A DNA stretch of 21,722 nucleotides from Trebonia sp036501515 (lineage in GTDB: Bacteria > Actinomycetota > Actinomycetes > Streptosporangiales > Streptosporangiaceae): NCBI GenBank assembly GCA_036501515.1, contig DASYAD010000419.1:1-21722 (forward strand), in the 5' to 3' direction. The notes under the pieces are model-generated. The model saw only the letters and a list, made by a program, of their open reading frames with translations. It ran no database searches and had not been told where the DNA came from. Of this stretch, positions 7,904 to 14,762 are shown in pieces. Made by a program: the position numbers and the translations under genes. How positions within the stretch are numbered: the stretch's first letter is position 1; the number at the start of each line of letters is the position of its first letter.

Positions 7904-9712
7904 CTTGTCGATGTCACGGCCCAGCTTCGCGGCGGCGTGGTAGGCCAGCAGCTGCAGCGGGATGTTGAACAAGATGGGCTCGAGCTCCGGCTCGGCCCGC
8001 GGCACCCTGATCGTGGCGTCGGCCAGCCCGTCGGGAATGTCCGCGCTTGTCAGCGCGATCACCGGCCCGCTGCGGGCTTTGATCTGCTCGATGGTCGAGA
8101 TGTTCTTCGCCACCAGGTTGTCGGACGGGATGATCACCACGCTCGGCATGTCGGGCTGAATCAGCGCGAGCGGGCCGTGCTTGAGCTCGCCCGCCTGGTA
8201 CGCCTCGGCGTGCACGTAGGAGATCTCCTTGAGTTTCTGCGCGCCCTCCCGCGCCACCGGCCAGCCGCGGACCCGGCCGATAAAGAACATGTGGCTGGCC
8301 TCGGCGTAGCGGTGCGCGATGGCGGCGATCTCCTGCTCGCTGTTGAGGATGGAGGTCACCTGTGACGGCAGGTTCCGCAGGCCGTCGACGATGCGCGCGC
8401 CGTTGGCCGAGGAGAGGTCCTGTACCCGGCCGAGCAGCAGCGCGAGCAGGGCGAAGTTGACCGACATGTTGGTGAGCGCCTTGGTCGAGGCGACCGCGAC
8501 CTCCGGGCCCGCGTGCAGGAAGATGCCGTGACCGCACTCGCGGCCAATGGCGCTGCCGACCACGTTGACGGCCCCGATCACCTGGCCGCCCTTGCGCTTC
8601 AGCTCCTGGACGGCCATGAGCGTGTCGCTGGTCTCCCCGGACTGCGAGACCGCGACGTACAGCGTGTCCGGGTCCACGACGGGGCTGCGGTACCTGAACT
8701 CGCTGGCAGGCTCGGCATCCGCGGGAATCCGGGCCAGCTCCTCCACCAGCGCCGCGCCCATCTGCCCGGCGTAGTAGGCCGAGCCGCAGCCGAGGAACTT
8801 GACCCGCTTGATGTTGCGCAGCTGGCGGGCGTCGAGGTTGACGCCGCCCAGCTTGGCGGTGGCGAACCGCTCGTCAAGGCGGCCCATGACGGCGCGGCGG
8901 ATAGCGTCAGGCTGCTCGTGGATTTCCTTGCGCATGTAGTCGCTGAAGGCGCCGAGCTCGTACGCGTCGGCCTCAGCGTCTACCGTCGTCGGCGCGCGGC
9001 GGCCGTCGCCGCCCGACGCCGAGCCGGTCAGCGAGGTGGTGCGGTAGTCCGTCGCCTTGATCGTCGCGATCTCGCCGTCTTCCAGGTAGATCACCTGGCG
9101 CGTGTAGCGGACAAGGGCGGCGACGTCGGAGGCGACGAACATCTCGCTCTCGCCGAGCCCGAGCACGATCGGCGAGCCGTTGCGGGCCACGACGAGCTGG
9201 TCAGGGTTCTTGGTGTCAAGGAAAACGAGGCCGTAGGTGCCCTCGACCTGGCGCAGGGTGGCGATCACCGCCGCTTCCAGGGTCACCTCCTCGCCCGCGG
9301 CGAGTTCGGCGCCGACCATGTGCGCCAGGGCCTCGGTGTCGGTGTCGGTGACGAACTTGACGCCGTCGGCGGTGAGCTGGGCGCGGAGCGCCTCGGCGTT
9401 CTCGATGATGCCGTTGTGCACCACCGCGACACGGTGCGGCGCGTCCGTGTGCGGGTGCGCGTTGGCGTCGTTCGGCTCGCCGTGCGTGGCCCACCGGGTG
9501 TGACCGATGCCGACTGTCGCCTTGGTCTGCTTGGCGTCGAGCTTGTCCCTCAGGTCCTGCACCCGGCCGGCCGTCTTGGTGACCTGCAGCCGGCCGCGGT
9601 GCACCACGGCGACGCCGGCCGAGTCGTAGCCCCGGTACTCAAGCCGGTGCAGCCCTTCGACAAGCACCGGAGTGGCGTCCCGCCTGCCGATGTATCCCAC
9701 GATCCCGCACAT
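7868..9712 (-). CDS. glmS: Glutamine-fructose-6-phosphate aminotransferase (isomerizing)
   Basis: This 614-residue enzyme makes glucosamine-6-phosphate from fructose-6-phosphate and glutamine, the first committed step to UDP-GlcNAc for peptidoglycan and, in actinomycetes, mycothiol. The N-terminal glutaminase begins MCGIVGYIG, so Cys2 is the nucleophile, and carries HTRWATHG near 71 and HNGIIEN near 99. The isomerase half has two SIS domains: FLGCGSAYYAG near 307, SQSGETSDT near 356 and EVAVASTKALTNMS near 404, then GRVRGWPVAREGAQKLKEISY near 479 and AEAYQAGELKHGPLALI near 502. It ends in the usual KPRNLAKSVTVE. A Gly/Ser/Arg-rich stretch near 229-242 interrupts the inter-domain region. The start follows GGGAGG by 11 nt. 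It lies 18 nt downstream of a small unknown gene and is probably co-transcribed with it. Confidence 0.98.
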   Translation of the reverse strand: MCGIVGYIGRRDATPVLVEGLHRLEYRGYDSAGVAVVHRGRLQVTKTAGRVQDLRDKLDAKQTKATVGIGHTRWATHGEPNDANAHPHTDAPHRVAVVHNGIIENAEALRAQLTADGVKFVTDTDTEALAHMVGAELAAGEEVTLEAAVIATLRQVEGTYGLVFLDTKNPDQLVVARNGSPIVLGLGESEMFVASDVAALVRYTRQVIYLEDGEIATIKATDYRTTSLTGSASGGDGRRAPTTVDAEADAYELGAFSDYMRKEIHEQPDAIRRAVMGRLDERFATAKLGGVNLDARQLRNIKRVKFLGCGSAYYAGQMGAALVEELARIPADAEPASEFRYRSPVVDPDTLYVAVSQSGETSDTLMAVQELKRKGGQVIGAVNVVGSAIGRECGHGIFLHAGPEVAVASTKALTNMSVNFALLALLLGRVQDLSSANGARIVDGLRNLPSQVTSILNSEQEIAAIAHRYAEASHMFFIGRVRGWPVAREGAQKLKEISYVHAEAYQAGELKHGPLALIQPDMPSVVIIPSDNLVAKNISTIEQIKARSGPVIALTSADIPDGLADATIRVPRAEPELEPILFNIPLQLLAYHAAAKLGRDIDKPRNLAKSVTVE

Positions 9713-9730
9713 CGGTCGTAGTCCCTCCCC

Positions 9731-10009
9731 CTAGCCGTAGATCATCCGCCGGAGCTGGCGCTCCGTCGTCTCGGGCGCGCGGAACCTGCGGTCCCGCAGC
9801 TCGTCCGTGATCACCGGCCAGATGTCGTCGTTCTTGCGGTTCCTGCCCTTGAGGTCCTCATGGCGGCTGATGACGTACTCTTCGACCGTCTGGCCGAAAT
9901 ACGCCATGACATCGGCCACGACCCGCGACGCGGTCGCCTCGTCCAGCCCCGTGCTCCTGGCGACGTGGTGAACGAGATCTTGCGGATACCGCGCGTACGA
10001 ATCATCCAT
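9731..10009 (-). CDS. Small conserved-looking helical protein upstream of glmS, function unknown
   Basis: The protein has 92 residues, is charged and has no membrane segment or Cys. It looks all-helical: DLVHHVARSTGLDEATASRVV near 11-31 reads like a short helix-turn-helix-like or HU-like helical hairpin, followed by AYFGQTVEEYVISRHEDLKG near 36-55 and the end ERQLRRMIYG. It resembles short uncharacterised actinobacterial proteins with the same C-terminal pattern, but I cannot name a family. ATG 10009 is preferred to an in-frame TTG at 10048, because a promoter -10 at 10053-10048 would place the RNA start near 10041. No good ribosome site is visible. It is followed 18 nt later by glmS, which suggests shared expression and perhaps a role linked to amino-sugar supply. 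Confidence 0.7.
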   Translation of the reverse strand: MDDSYARYPQDLVHHVARSTGLDEATASRVVADVMAYFGQTVEEYVISRHEDLKGRNRKNDDIWPVITDELRDRRFRAPETTERQLRRMIYG

Positions 10010-10047
10010 AGACGTCGCTATTCTGCCATCCGTCGGTGGTTCCCACA

Positions 10048-10077
10048 ACTATCTTGCCCGAATTCGGGCAAGGTCAA
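10048..10077 (-). promoter_or_regulatory. Promoter of the glmS operon with palindromic operator in its spacer
   Basis: On the minus strand, TTGACC (10077-10072), an 18-bp spacer and GATAGT (10053-10048) form a strong housekeeping-type promoter. The RNA start would be near 10041, about 32 nt before the ATG of the small gene. The spacer is filled by a perfect 20-bp palindrome, CTTGCCCGAATTCGGGCAAG (10053-10072), that touches both hexamers. A dimeric repressor bound there would exclude RNA polymerase; alternatively a MerR-type activator could bend the spacer. The regulator is not identified. Confidence 0.6.
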
Positions 10078-10089
10078 GCCGGATCCGGC
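10078..10089. promoter_or_regulatory. Second palindrome upstream of the glmS-operon promoter
   Basis: GCCGGATCCGGC is a perfect 12-bp palindrome directly upstream of the -35 box. It could be a second operator half or coincidence in GC-rich DNA. Confidence 0.25.
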
Positions 10090-10092
10090 CTC

Positions 10093-10147
10093 AAAAAGGA
10101 GCCGGTCGTCGCGATGGCGGGCGGGGGATCATGCGGCGACCGGCTCC
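10093..10147 (-). terminator. Terminator-like hairpin on the minus strand with no obvious gene feeding it
   Basis: Arms 10098-10112 and 10133-10147 pair over 15 bp with one G-U and enclose a 20-nt loop. On the minus strand the stem is followed at once by TTTTT (10097-10093), the form of an intrinsic terminator. It lies upstream of the glmS-operon promoter. The nearest upstream DNA on that strand is antisense to the leader ORF and membrane-protein gene. On the plus strand the same stem would form in the leader of that gene pair. Confidence 0.5.
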
Positions 10148-10196
10148 ACTGGCAAAGCGCTACCGACGTCGCAATCGTTACAGAAGGAGCGGACGG

Positions 10197-10286
10197 ATGC
10201 GTCATTTCGGACACCGGCCCTGCGTCACGCTCCCAAGCAGGTCTCTGCACACCCGCCTTTACTTGGCCTTATGCACGAACATCTAG
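10197..10286 (+). CDS. Candidate 29-residue leader peptide overlapping the next gene
   Basis: AGAAGGAG (10182-10189) with 7-nt spacing to ATG 10197 is the most canonical ribosome site I noticed in this window. The frame has 29 codons and then TAG at 10284-10286. The product has four Arg, three His and two Cys (positions 9 and 26) and ends ALCTNI. The next gene's ATG (10271) has no ribosome site of its own and lies inside this ORF in another frame, 16 nt before the leader's end. That layout suggests translational coupling or a regulatory leader. Some actinobacterial leader peptides near sulfur genes are also Arg/His-rich with a late Cys; any likeness is only impressionistic. A chance ORF cannot be excluded. 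Confidence 0.45.
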   Translation: MRHFGHRPCVTLPSRSLHTRLYLALCTNI

Positions 10287-10834
10287 CTGTTTCCGAGCCA
10301 GGTACCTGGCCCCGGGCGCCGCACGGAAGCCCCACTCCGGCCGACGACCAGGAGTGGAGCTACCCGGCGGCAATCTCAGAAATCACCGCTGCCATCGGGG
10401 ATACCCGCTGGCTGACCGGCGTCTGCGGCGGCCTGCTCGCGGCGGATGTCGCCGGGGCCGCCGCCGGCACCGCCGCCCTGCTCGCCCGGCCTGACGCGGT
10501 GACCGCGGGCGCGCTGTGGCTGCTCGCGCCCGTCCTGGTGGGCTGGCTGGCCGCCGCCGCACTGCTGCTGCACGCCGAGCGGCCGGTGGCCGGCGCGCTC
10601 GGCGAGCTGCGCCAGGCGACCGGCGCCCAGGTGGACCCGTCCGCGCCGTGGCGGCCGGTCGGGGTGCGGCAGCTGCCAGCCTCGCAGCTGCGGTGGTCGC
10701 ACGTGGTGCCGCTGATCGGGGCGACGACGATCAGGCACGCGCGGGCGCGCCTGGCCCTCACCGCGGCCATCACCGCCACCGCCGCGCTCCTGCTGTGGAT
10801 GCTGCTCGCGCTCGCCGTCGCCGCGGTGATCTGA
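10271..10834 (+). CDS. Three-helix integral membrane protein, function unknown
   Basis: The protein has 187 residues and I do not recognise a family. The first 45 residues are polar, with a Trp-Ser-Tyr-Pro stretch near 29-32. Helices span about 47-71 and 78-101. A polar loop (102-158) contains APWRPVGVRQLPASQLRW near 125-142, and a final helix fills 159-187, ending ALAVAAVI at the C-terminus. ATG 10271 is the only reasonable start: it lacks a ribosome site, the next in-frame start (GTG) is at residue 79 inside helix 2, and the upstream open frame crosses the divergent gene. Translation probably depends on the overlapping leader ORF. A Crp-family gene follows after 52 nt, with its own promoter in the gap. 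Confidence 0.7.
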   Translation: MHEHLAVSEPGTWPRAPHGSPTPADDQEWSYPAAISEITAAIGDTRWLTGVCGGLLAADVAGAAAGTAALLARPDAVTAGALWLLAPVLVGWLAAAALLLHAERPVAGALGELRQATGAQVDPSAPWRPVGVRQLPASQLRWSHVVPLIGATTIRHARARLALTAAITATAALLLWMLLALAVAAVI

Positions 10835-10848
10835 GTAGCCGTGAATCG

Positions 10849-10880
10849 CTTTGTCAAAGCTCGTCCGCTAACCGGATAAT
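10849..10880 (+). promoter_or_regulatory. Promoter of the Crp-family gene, predicted leaderless
   Basis: TTGTCA (10851-10856), an 18-bp spacer and GATAAT (10875-10880) match the housekeeping consensus well. The RNA would begin about 7 nt after the -10, at the GTG start codon (10887), so the message should have no 5' leader. CTTTGTCAAAG (10849-10859), an 11-bp palindrome, overlaps the -35 and may be an operator. Confidence 0.6.
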
Positions 10881-10886
10881 GAGAGC

Positions 10887-11558
10887 GTGCACGGCTCCGA
10901 TTTCTGGCAGCTGCTCAGCGGCAGCGACCGGGATGCCCTGCGCGCGGCGGCACGGGCGCGGGTATTCGGACCGGGAACGACGCTCTGCGCCGAGGGCGAC
11001 CCGTCCACCCACCTGTTCATCCTGGTGTCGGGGTGGGTCAAAGTCACCACCGTGACCCGTGACGGCCAGGAGATGCTGGAAGCGCTGCGCAGCAGCGGGG
11101 ACGTCGTCGGCGAGATCGCCGGTCAGGTGACCGGGTACCGGACCGCGACCATCCGGGCGATCGGCACCGTGCACGCGCTGATCATCGGCACCAGGCAGTT
11201 CGAGGATTTCCTCGACGCGCACGCCGGCGCGGCCGGCGCCCACCGGCGGGTCATGGCCGAACGGCAGCGCAGCGCCTACGAGGTGCACCGTAACCACGTG
11301 CTCGCCAGCGGCCCCCAGCGACTCGCCTGCCTGCTGCTTGACCTGGCGGACCGTCAGGGTGAAACGGCCGGCGAGGCGGTTTCCGCGCCGCCGCCGCTCT
11401 CGCAGGAGGAAATCGCCAGCCTCATCGGCGCGTCAAGGTCGACCGTGACCCGGGCCTTGCGCGACTGGCGGTCCCGGCGCATCATCAGCACCGACCAGCG
11501 CAGCATCACGATCCTTGACCAGCAGCGGCTGCTCCGGCTGGCCGGGCGGTCGCGGTGA
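10887..11558 (+). CDS. Crp/Fnr-family transcriptional regulator
   Basis: The protein has 223 residues. The N-terminal cyclic-nucleotide-binding fold spans about 5-115 and includes HLFILVSGWVKVTTVTRDGQE (42-62). Its phosphate-binding cassette keeps the Gly-Glu (75-76) and Arg (85) of cAMP-binding CRPs, with Thr where CRP has Ser. A dimerisation helix follows (about 115-140), and the winged helix-turn-helix has LSQEEIASLIGASRSTVTRA at 171-190. There is no N-terminal Cys cluster, so an FNR iron-sulfur sensor is unlikely. It probably binds a cyclic nucleotide and controls genes whose identity is unknown, perhaps this locus. The gene appears leaderless, and its last four bases (GTGA) also start the next gene. 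Confidence 0.93.
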   Translation: MHGSDFWQLLSGSDRDALRAAARARVFGPGTTLCAEGDPSTHLFILVSGWVKVTTVTRDGQEMLEALRSSGDVVGEIAGQVTGYRTATIRAIGTVHALIIGTRQFEDFLDAHAGAAGAHRRVMAERQRSAYEVHRNHVLASGPQRLACLLLDLADRQGETAGEAVSAPPPLSQEEIASLIGASRSTVTRALRDWRSRRIISTDQRSITILDQQRLLRLAGRSR

Positions 11559-12397
11559 TACCCGGCGAGCCGCCTGGCGAGACGGCCGCGTTGTTCACGA
11601 CCGAGCGGGCCCGGCTTGGCGAACTGCTCGCGGGCCTCGACCCGGCCGACTGGCAGCGCCCGTCGCCGTGCCCGGGCTGGACCGTCCTCGGCCTGTGCGC
11701 GCACCTCGTCGGCGACGACCTGGGCTTCCTGGCCAGGCACCGGGACGGCTACCTGGGAACTCCAGGCCCGGAAAACGCCAGCGAAGCCGGATTCACGCAG
11801 TGGCTTGACGACCTGCAGGCGCAGTGGGTCGAGGCCGCCCGGCGGATGAGCCCGCGCGTGGTGACCGACCTGCTGTCCTGGTCAGGCCCCCAGGTAGCCG
11901 AGACCATCCGCGGCGAGGACCCCCGTGCCCGCACCGCGAGCGTCGGGTGGGCGGCAACGGGGCCCGTTCCCGTCTGGCTCGACCACGTGCGGGAGCTCTC
12001 CGAGTACTGGATCCACCGGCAGCAGCTGCTGCAGGCGCTCGGGCAGCCCAGCGACCTGCGGGCCGACCTCGCCGGCCCGGTGCTCGACGGGCTGCGCTAC
12101 GCGTATCCTTTCCGGCTCGGGAAGGTCCGCGGCCAGTCAGGCGACACCGTGACGATCGCCGTCTCGGGCCCGGTCGCCAGGACCTGGTTCCTCGTCGCCG
12201 CCGCGTCCGGCTGGGAGTTCAGCGGCCGGCCGGGAAAGCGCGGGATCGCCAGCATGAGCATGACCACCGAGCAGGCCTGGCGGCTGCTGACCAGCAACTT
12301 GCCGAAAGGTGAACGGTCGCGCATCAGGACCTCCGGCGACCTGCCGATCCTCCACGTGCTGTTTCAGACCAGGGCGATCACCGGGATCCCGCGCTAA
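11555..12397 (+). CDS. Maleylpyruvate isomerase-family mycothiol-dependent protein
   Basis: The 280-residue protein has the DinB-like MDMPI fold of actinobacteria. The family N-terminus is clear: FTTERARLGELLAGLDPADW (14-33), then PSPCPGWTVLGLCAHLVGDD (36-55), with His50 as the first likely metal ligand. Glu147 or Glu150 and His154 in ELSEYWIHRQQ (147-157) are the likely others. The C-terminal part (about 195-280) resembles the accessory domain of longer members. Known relatives use mycothiol for isomerisation or transfer; the substrate here is unknown. GTG 11555 overlaps the Crp stop codon (GTGA), so translation is probably coupled, linking the enzyme to the regulator. The gene ends 10 nt from the converging helR-like gene with no visible terminator. 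Confidence 0.85.
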   Translation: MIPGEPPGETAALFTTERARLGELLAGLDPADWQRPSPCPGWTVLGLCAHLVGDDLGFLARHRDGYLGTPGPENASEAGFTQWLDDLQAQWVEAARRMSPRVVTDLLSWSGPQVAETIRGEDPRARTASVGWAATGPVPVWLDHVRELSEYWIHRQQLLQALGQPSDLRADLAGPVLDGLRYAYPFRLGKVRGQSGDTVTIAVSGPVARTWFLVAAASGWEFSGRPGKRGIASMSMTTEQAWRLLTSNLPKGERSRIRTSGDLPILHVLFQTRAITGIPR

Positions 12398-12407
12398 CCC
12401 GGCCGCG

Positions 12408-14762
12408 CTAGGCGCCCAGGGCGCGCAGCGAGCCGGGCAGCTCGCCGTCGTAGATGACGGTGAGCCGGTGCGTCGCCCTGGTAAGCGCCACGTAGAGATC
12501 GTGGCCGCCGTTCTCCGACTGGCTGAGGATGCCAGCCGGGTCGGCGACGATCACCCGGTCGAATTCGAGGCCTTTGGCCTGGGAGACGGTCAGCAGGGCG
12601 GCGGGCGAGTCCAGCGACTCGGGGCGGTCGCCCGGGACCGCCGCCGGTACCGCGGCGGCGAGCGCCGGGAGCAGCGCGTCGGGCGCGATGACCGCGAGGC
12701 GGCCGCCGTCGGGACCGCCCAGCTCGGCCAGGTCGGCGGCGGCCCTGGCGGCCACGCCGGCCGGCAGGCGGCCGGCGGGAACGAGCACCGCGGCCGGCCC
12801 GGTGCCCTCGGAGCGAACGGAATCCGGCGGCCGCTCGTCCGGAGCCACTGAGGCCAGCACATCGGCCGCGACGGCCATGATCTCCGACGGCGTGCGGTAG
12901 TTGACCGTGAGCCGCTCCTCGCGCCAGCGGCCGCCGACCAGCGGCGTTAGCATGTCCTTCCACGAGGTCGCGCCCGCCGGCGAGCCGGTCTGGGCCACGT
13001 CGCCGACGACGGTCATCGACCGCGCCGGGTTGCGCCGCAGCACCATTCGCCAACCCATCGCCGACAGCTCCTGCGCCTCGTCGATGATGACGTGACCGTA
13101 GGCCCAGGACCGGTCCGCCTCCGCCCGCTCCGCGGTGGACAGCTCGGGGCCGTTGTCCCGGTTCCAGGCGGCCAGCGTCTCCGCGTCGACCATGCCCAGG
13201 TCGGCGATGCCGGTGATGTCGAGGACCTCGGCGGCGTACTTCGCCTCGAGTCGCTGGGCCCGCTCGAGTTCGCGGCGGGCCGCCCGCTGAGCCGAGTCGT
13301 CGACCCCGAGCAGCTCGGCCGCCTCGTCAAGCAGCGGGATGTCCGCCACCGTCCAGCGAGACGGGTGGGCGGAACGGGTAAGCCGCTCCCGTTCCGAATG
13401 ATGGAAGACGGATCCCGCGGCGGACCTGATGGCCTGCGGCGACCCCAGCAAGCCGGCGACCAGCTGTTGCGGGCTCAGCAGCGGCCACAGGGCGTCGATC
13501 GCGTCGTACACCCCGGGCTCGCTCCACAGCCTCATCCGGGCGTAGGGCAGGTCCTCGTCGTCGAAGGGGCGGTCCAGCGTGCGCGCCTCGGACCTGGCGA
13601 GCTCGTTCAGCACGTCGGTGACGAACAGCTTGCGGGCCACGTTGTGCGGCCTGCGGGTCGACCGCGCGCGGTCGCGGGCACGCAGGATCACTTCGCGCCG
13701 CAGCGGGACGTCGGTGCCGTCGGCGTCGACGGTGATGTCGTGCTTCGGCACCCGCTGACGGTCGCGGACCGCCTGCTGAATGACCCGCACCATCCGCTCG
13801 TCGCCCTTGACCTGGGCGGCCGGGTCGCGGGTATCGGTCGCGTGCACGCCGGGAAACAAGTCGCCCAGCGTGTGCAGCACGACGTCCGTCTCGCCGAGCG
13901 ACGGCAGCACCTGGCTGATGTAGCGCAGGAAGGTCGGGTTGGGACCGATGACGAGGACGCCGCGGCGCTCAAGGGCACGGCGGTGGGTGTAGAGCAGGTA
14001 GGCCGCCCGGTGCAGCGCGGCGACCGTCTTGCCGGTCCCGGGCCCGCCCTGAACGACCAGGACTCCGGGCAGGCCGGACCGGATCACCCGGTCCTGCTCG
14101 GCCTGGATGGTGGCCACGACGTCGGCCATCCGCCCGGTCCGCGCGCTCGAGACGGCCGCGATCAGGGCGGCTTCGCCTGACAGGGTGCTCCGGTCTTTCT
14201 CCGACAGCTTGTCCAGGTCGAAGACCTCGTCGTCGACACCGGTGACCTGGCGCCTGCGCGTGTAGATATGGCGGCGGCGGACAAGACCGACCGGGTTACC
14301 AGGAGTCGCCGCATAGAAAGGCCGGGCGGCAGGCGCACGCCAGTCGATGAGCTTCAGGTCGTATTCGTCGTCGCGCAGGCCAATTCGGCCAATGTAAAGC
14401 GTGCTCGGCTTATCGTCGTCAGTACGGCCGAAGCACAGGCCGCGCTCGGTCAGGTTGAGCTGGGCGAGCCGCTTCTCCTGCTCGGCCGCCGAGACGTCGC
14501 GTTCCAGGCGCGCCTGGTGCGTGCCGCCGGCCTCGCCGCGGGCGCGCACGCTGGACAGTTCCCGCTCGCTGCGTGCACGGGCCTGGTCAAGCAGCCCGTA
14601 CAGCATCGTCACGTACTCCTGCTCCGCCTTAATCGCGGCGGCGTACCCGGTCGTTCCGTGCGCGGTTTCCGCGTCGTCGGACGCGGGCTCGCTTTCCGCG
14701 GAATGGTGGTGCGCGGGATGGCTTTCCGCGGGCGGCCCAGCAGCCGTTTGACGAATTACCAT
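12408..14762 (-). CDS. helR: HelR/HelD-type RNA polymerase recycling ATPase (UvrD-like superfamily 1)
   Basis: This 784-residue protein has the actinobacterial HelD class II layout. A disordered His/Glu-rich lead (1-38) precedes an N-terminal coiled-coil arm (about 40-105), which in relatives enters the RNA polymerase secondary channel. The first ATPase half has Walker A GGPGTGKT (239-246), and the insert (about 310-545) corresponds to the primary-channel arm. The second half has HVIIDEAQELS (557), VVGDVAQTG (585), LTVNYRTPSEI (618), SQAKGLEFDRVIVADP (727) and YVALTRATHRLTVIYD (757). Relatives use ATP to free stalled RNA polymerase and, in Streptomyces and M. abscessus, to displace rifampicin. 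ATG 14762 follows AGGAG by 13 nt, a long spacing. The symbol rests on family likeness. I see no rifamycin-associated palindrome upstream. Confidence 0.88.
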   Translation of the reverse strand: MVIRQTAAGPPAESHPAHHHSAESEPASDDAETAHGTTGYAAAIKAEQEYVTMLYGLLDQARARSERELSSVRARGEAGGTHQARLERDVSAAEQEKRLAQLNLTERGLCFGRTDDDKPSTLYIGRIGLRDDEYDLKLIDWRAPAARPFYAATPGNPVGLVRRRHIYTRRRQVTGVDDEVFDLDKLSEKDRSTLSGEAALIAAVSSARTGRMADVVATIQAEQDRVIRSGLPGVLVVQGGPGTGKTVAALHRAAYLLYTHRRALERRGVLVIGPNPTFLRYISQVLPSLGETDVVLHTLGDLFPGVHATDTRDPAAQVKGDERMVRVIQQAVRDRQRVPKHDITVDADGTDVPLRREVILRARDRARSTRRPHNVARKLFVTDVLNELARSEARTLDRPFDDEDLPYARMRLWSEPGVYDAIDALWPLLSPQQLVAGLLGSPQAIRSAAGSVFHHSERERLTRSAHPSRWTVADIPLLDEAAELLGVDDSAQRAARRELERAQRLEAKYAAEVLDITGIADLGMVDAETLAAWNRDNGPELSTAERAEADRSWAYGHVIIDEAQELSAMGWRMVLRRNPARSMTVVGDVAQTGSPAGATSWKDMLTPLVGGRWREERLTVNYRTPSEIMAVAADVLASVAPDERPPDSVRSEGTGPAAVLVPAGRLPAGVAARAAADLAELGGPDGGRLAVIAPDALLPALAAAVPAAVPGDRPESLDSPAALLTVSQAKGLEFDRVIVADPAGILSQSENGGHDLYVALTRATHRLTVIYDGELPGSLRALGA

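Noticed and set aside
9713..10060. A glmS ribozyme-type riboswitch ahead of glmS.
   Set aside because: glmS follows 18 nt after another gene, and the operon's predicted leader is only about 32 nt, far too short for the ribozyme.
10036..10494. A 152-codon plus frame crossing the leader ORF and membrane-protein gene.
   Set aside because: Its composition is unstructured, its start has no ribosome site, and it overlaps better-supported frames.
13092..14180. A 362-codon plus-strand open frame over the helR-like gene.
   Set aside because: It is the complementary shadow of the HelR frame, without a ribosome site or domain.
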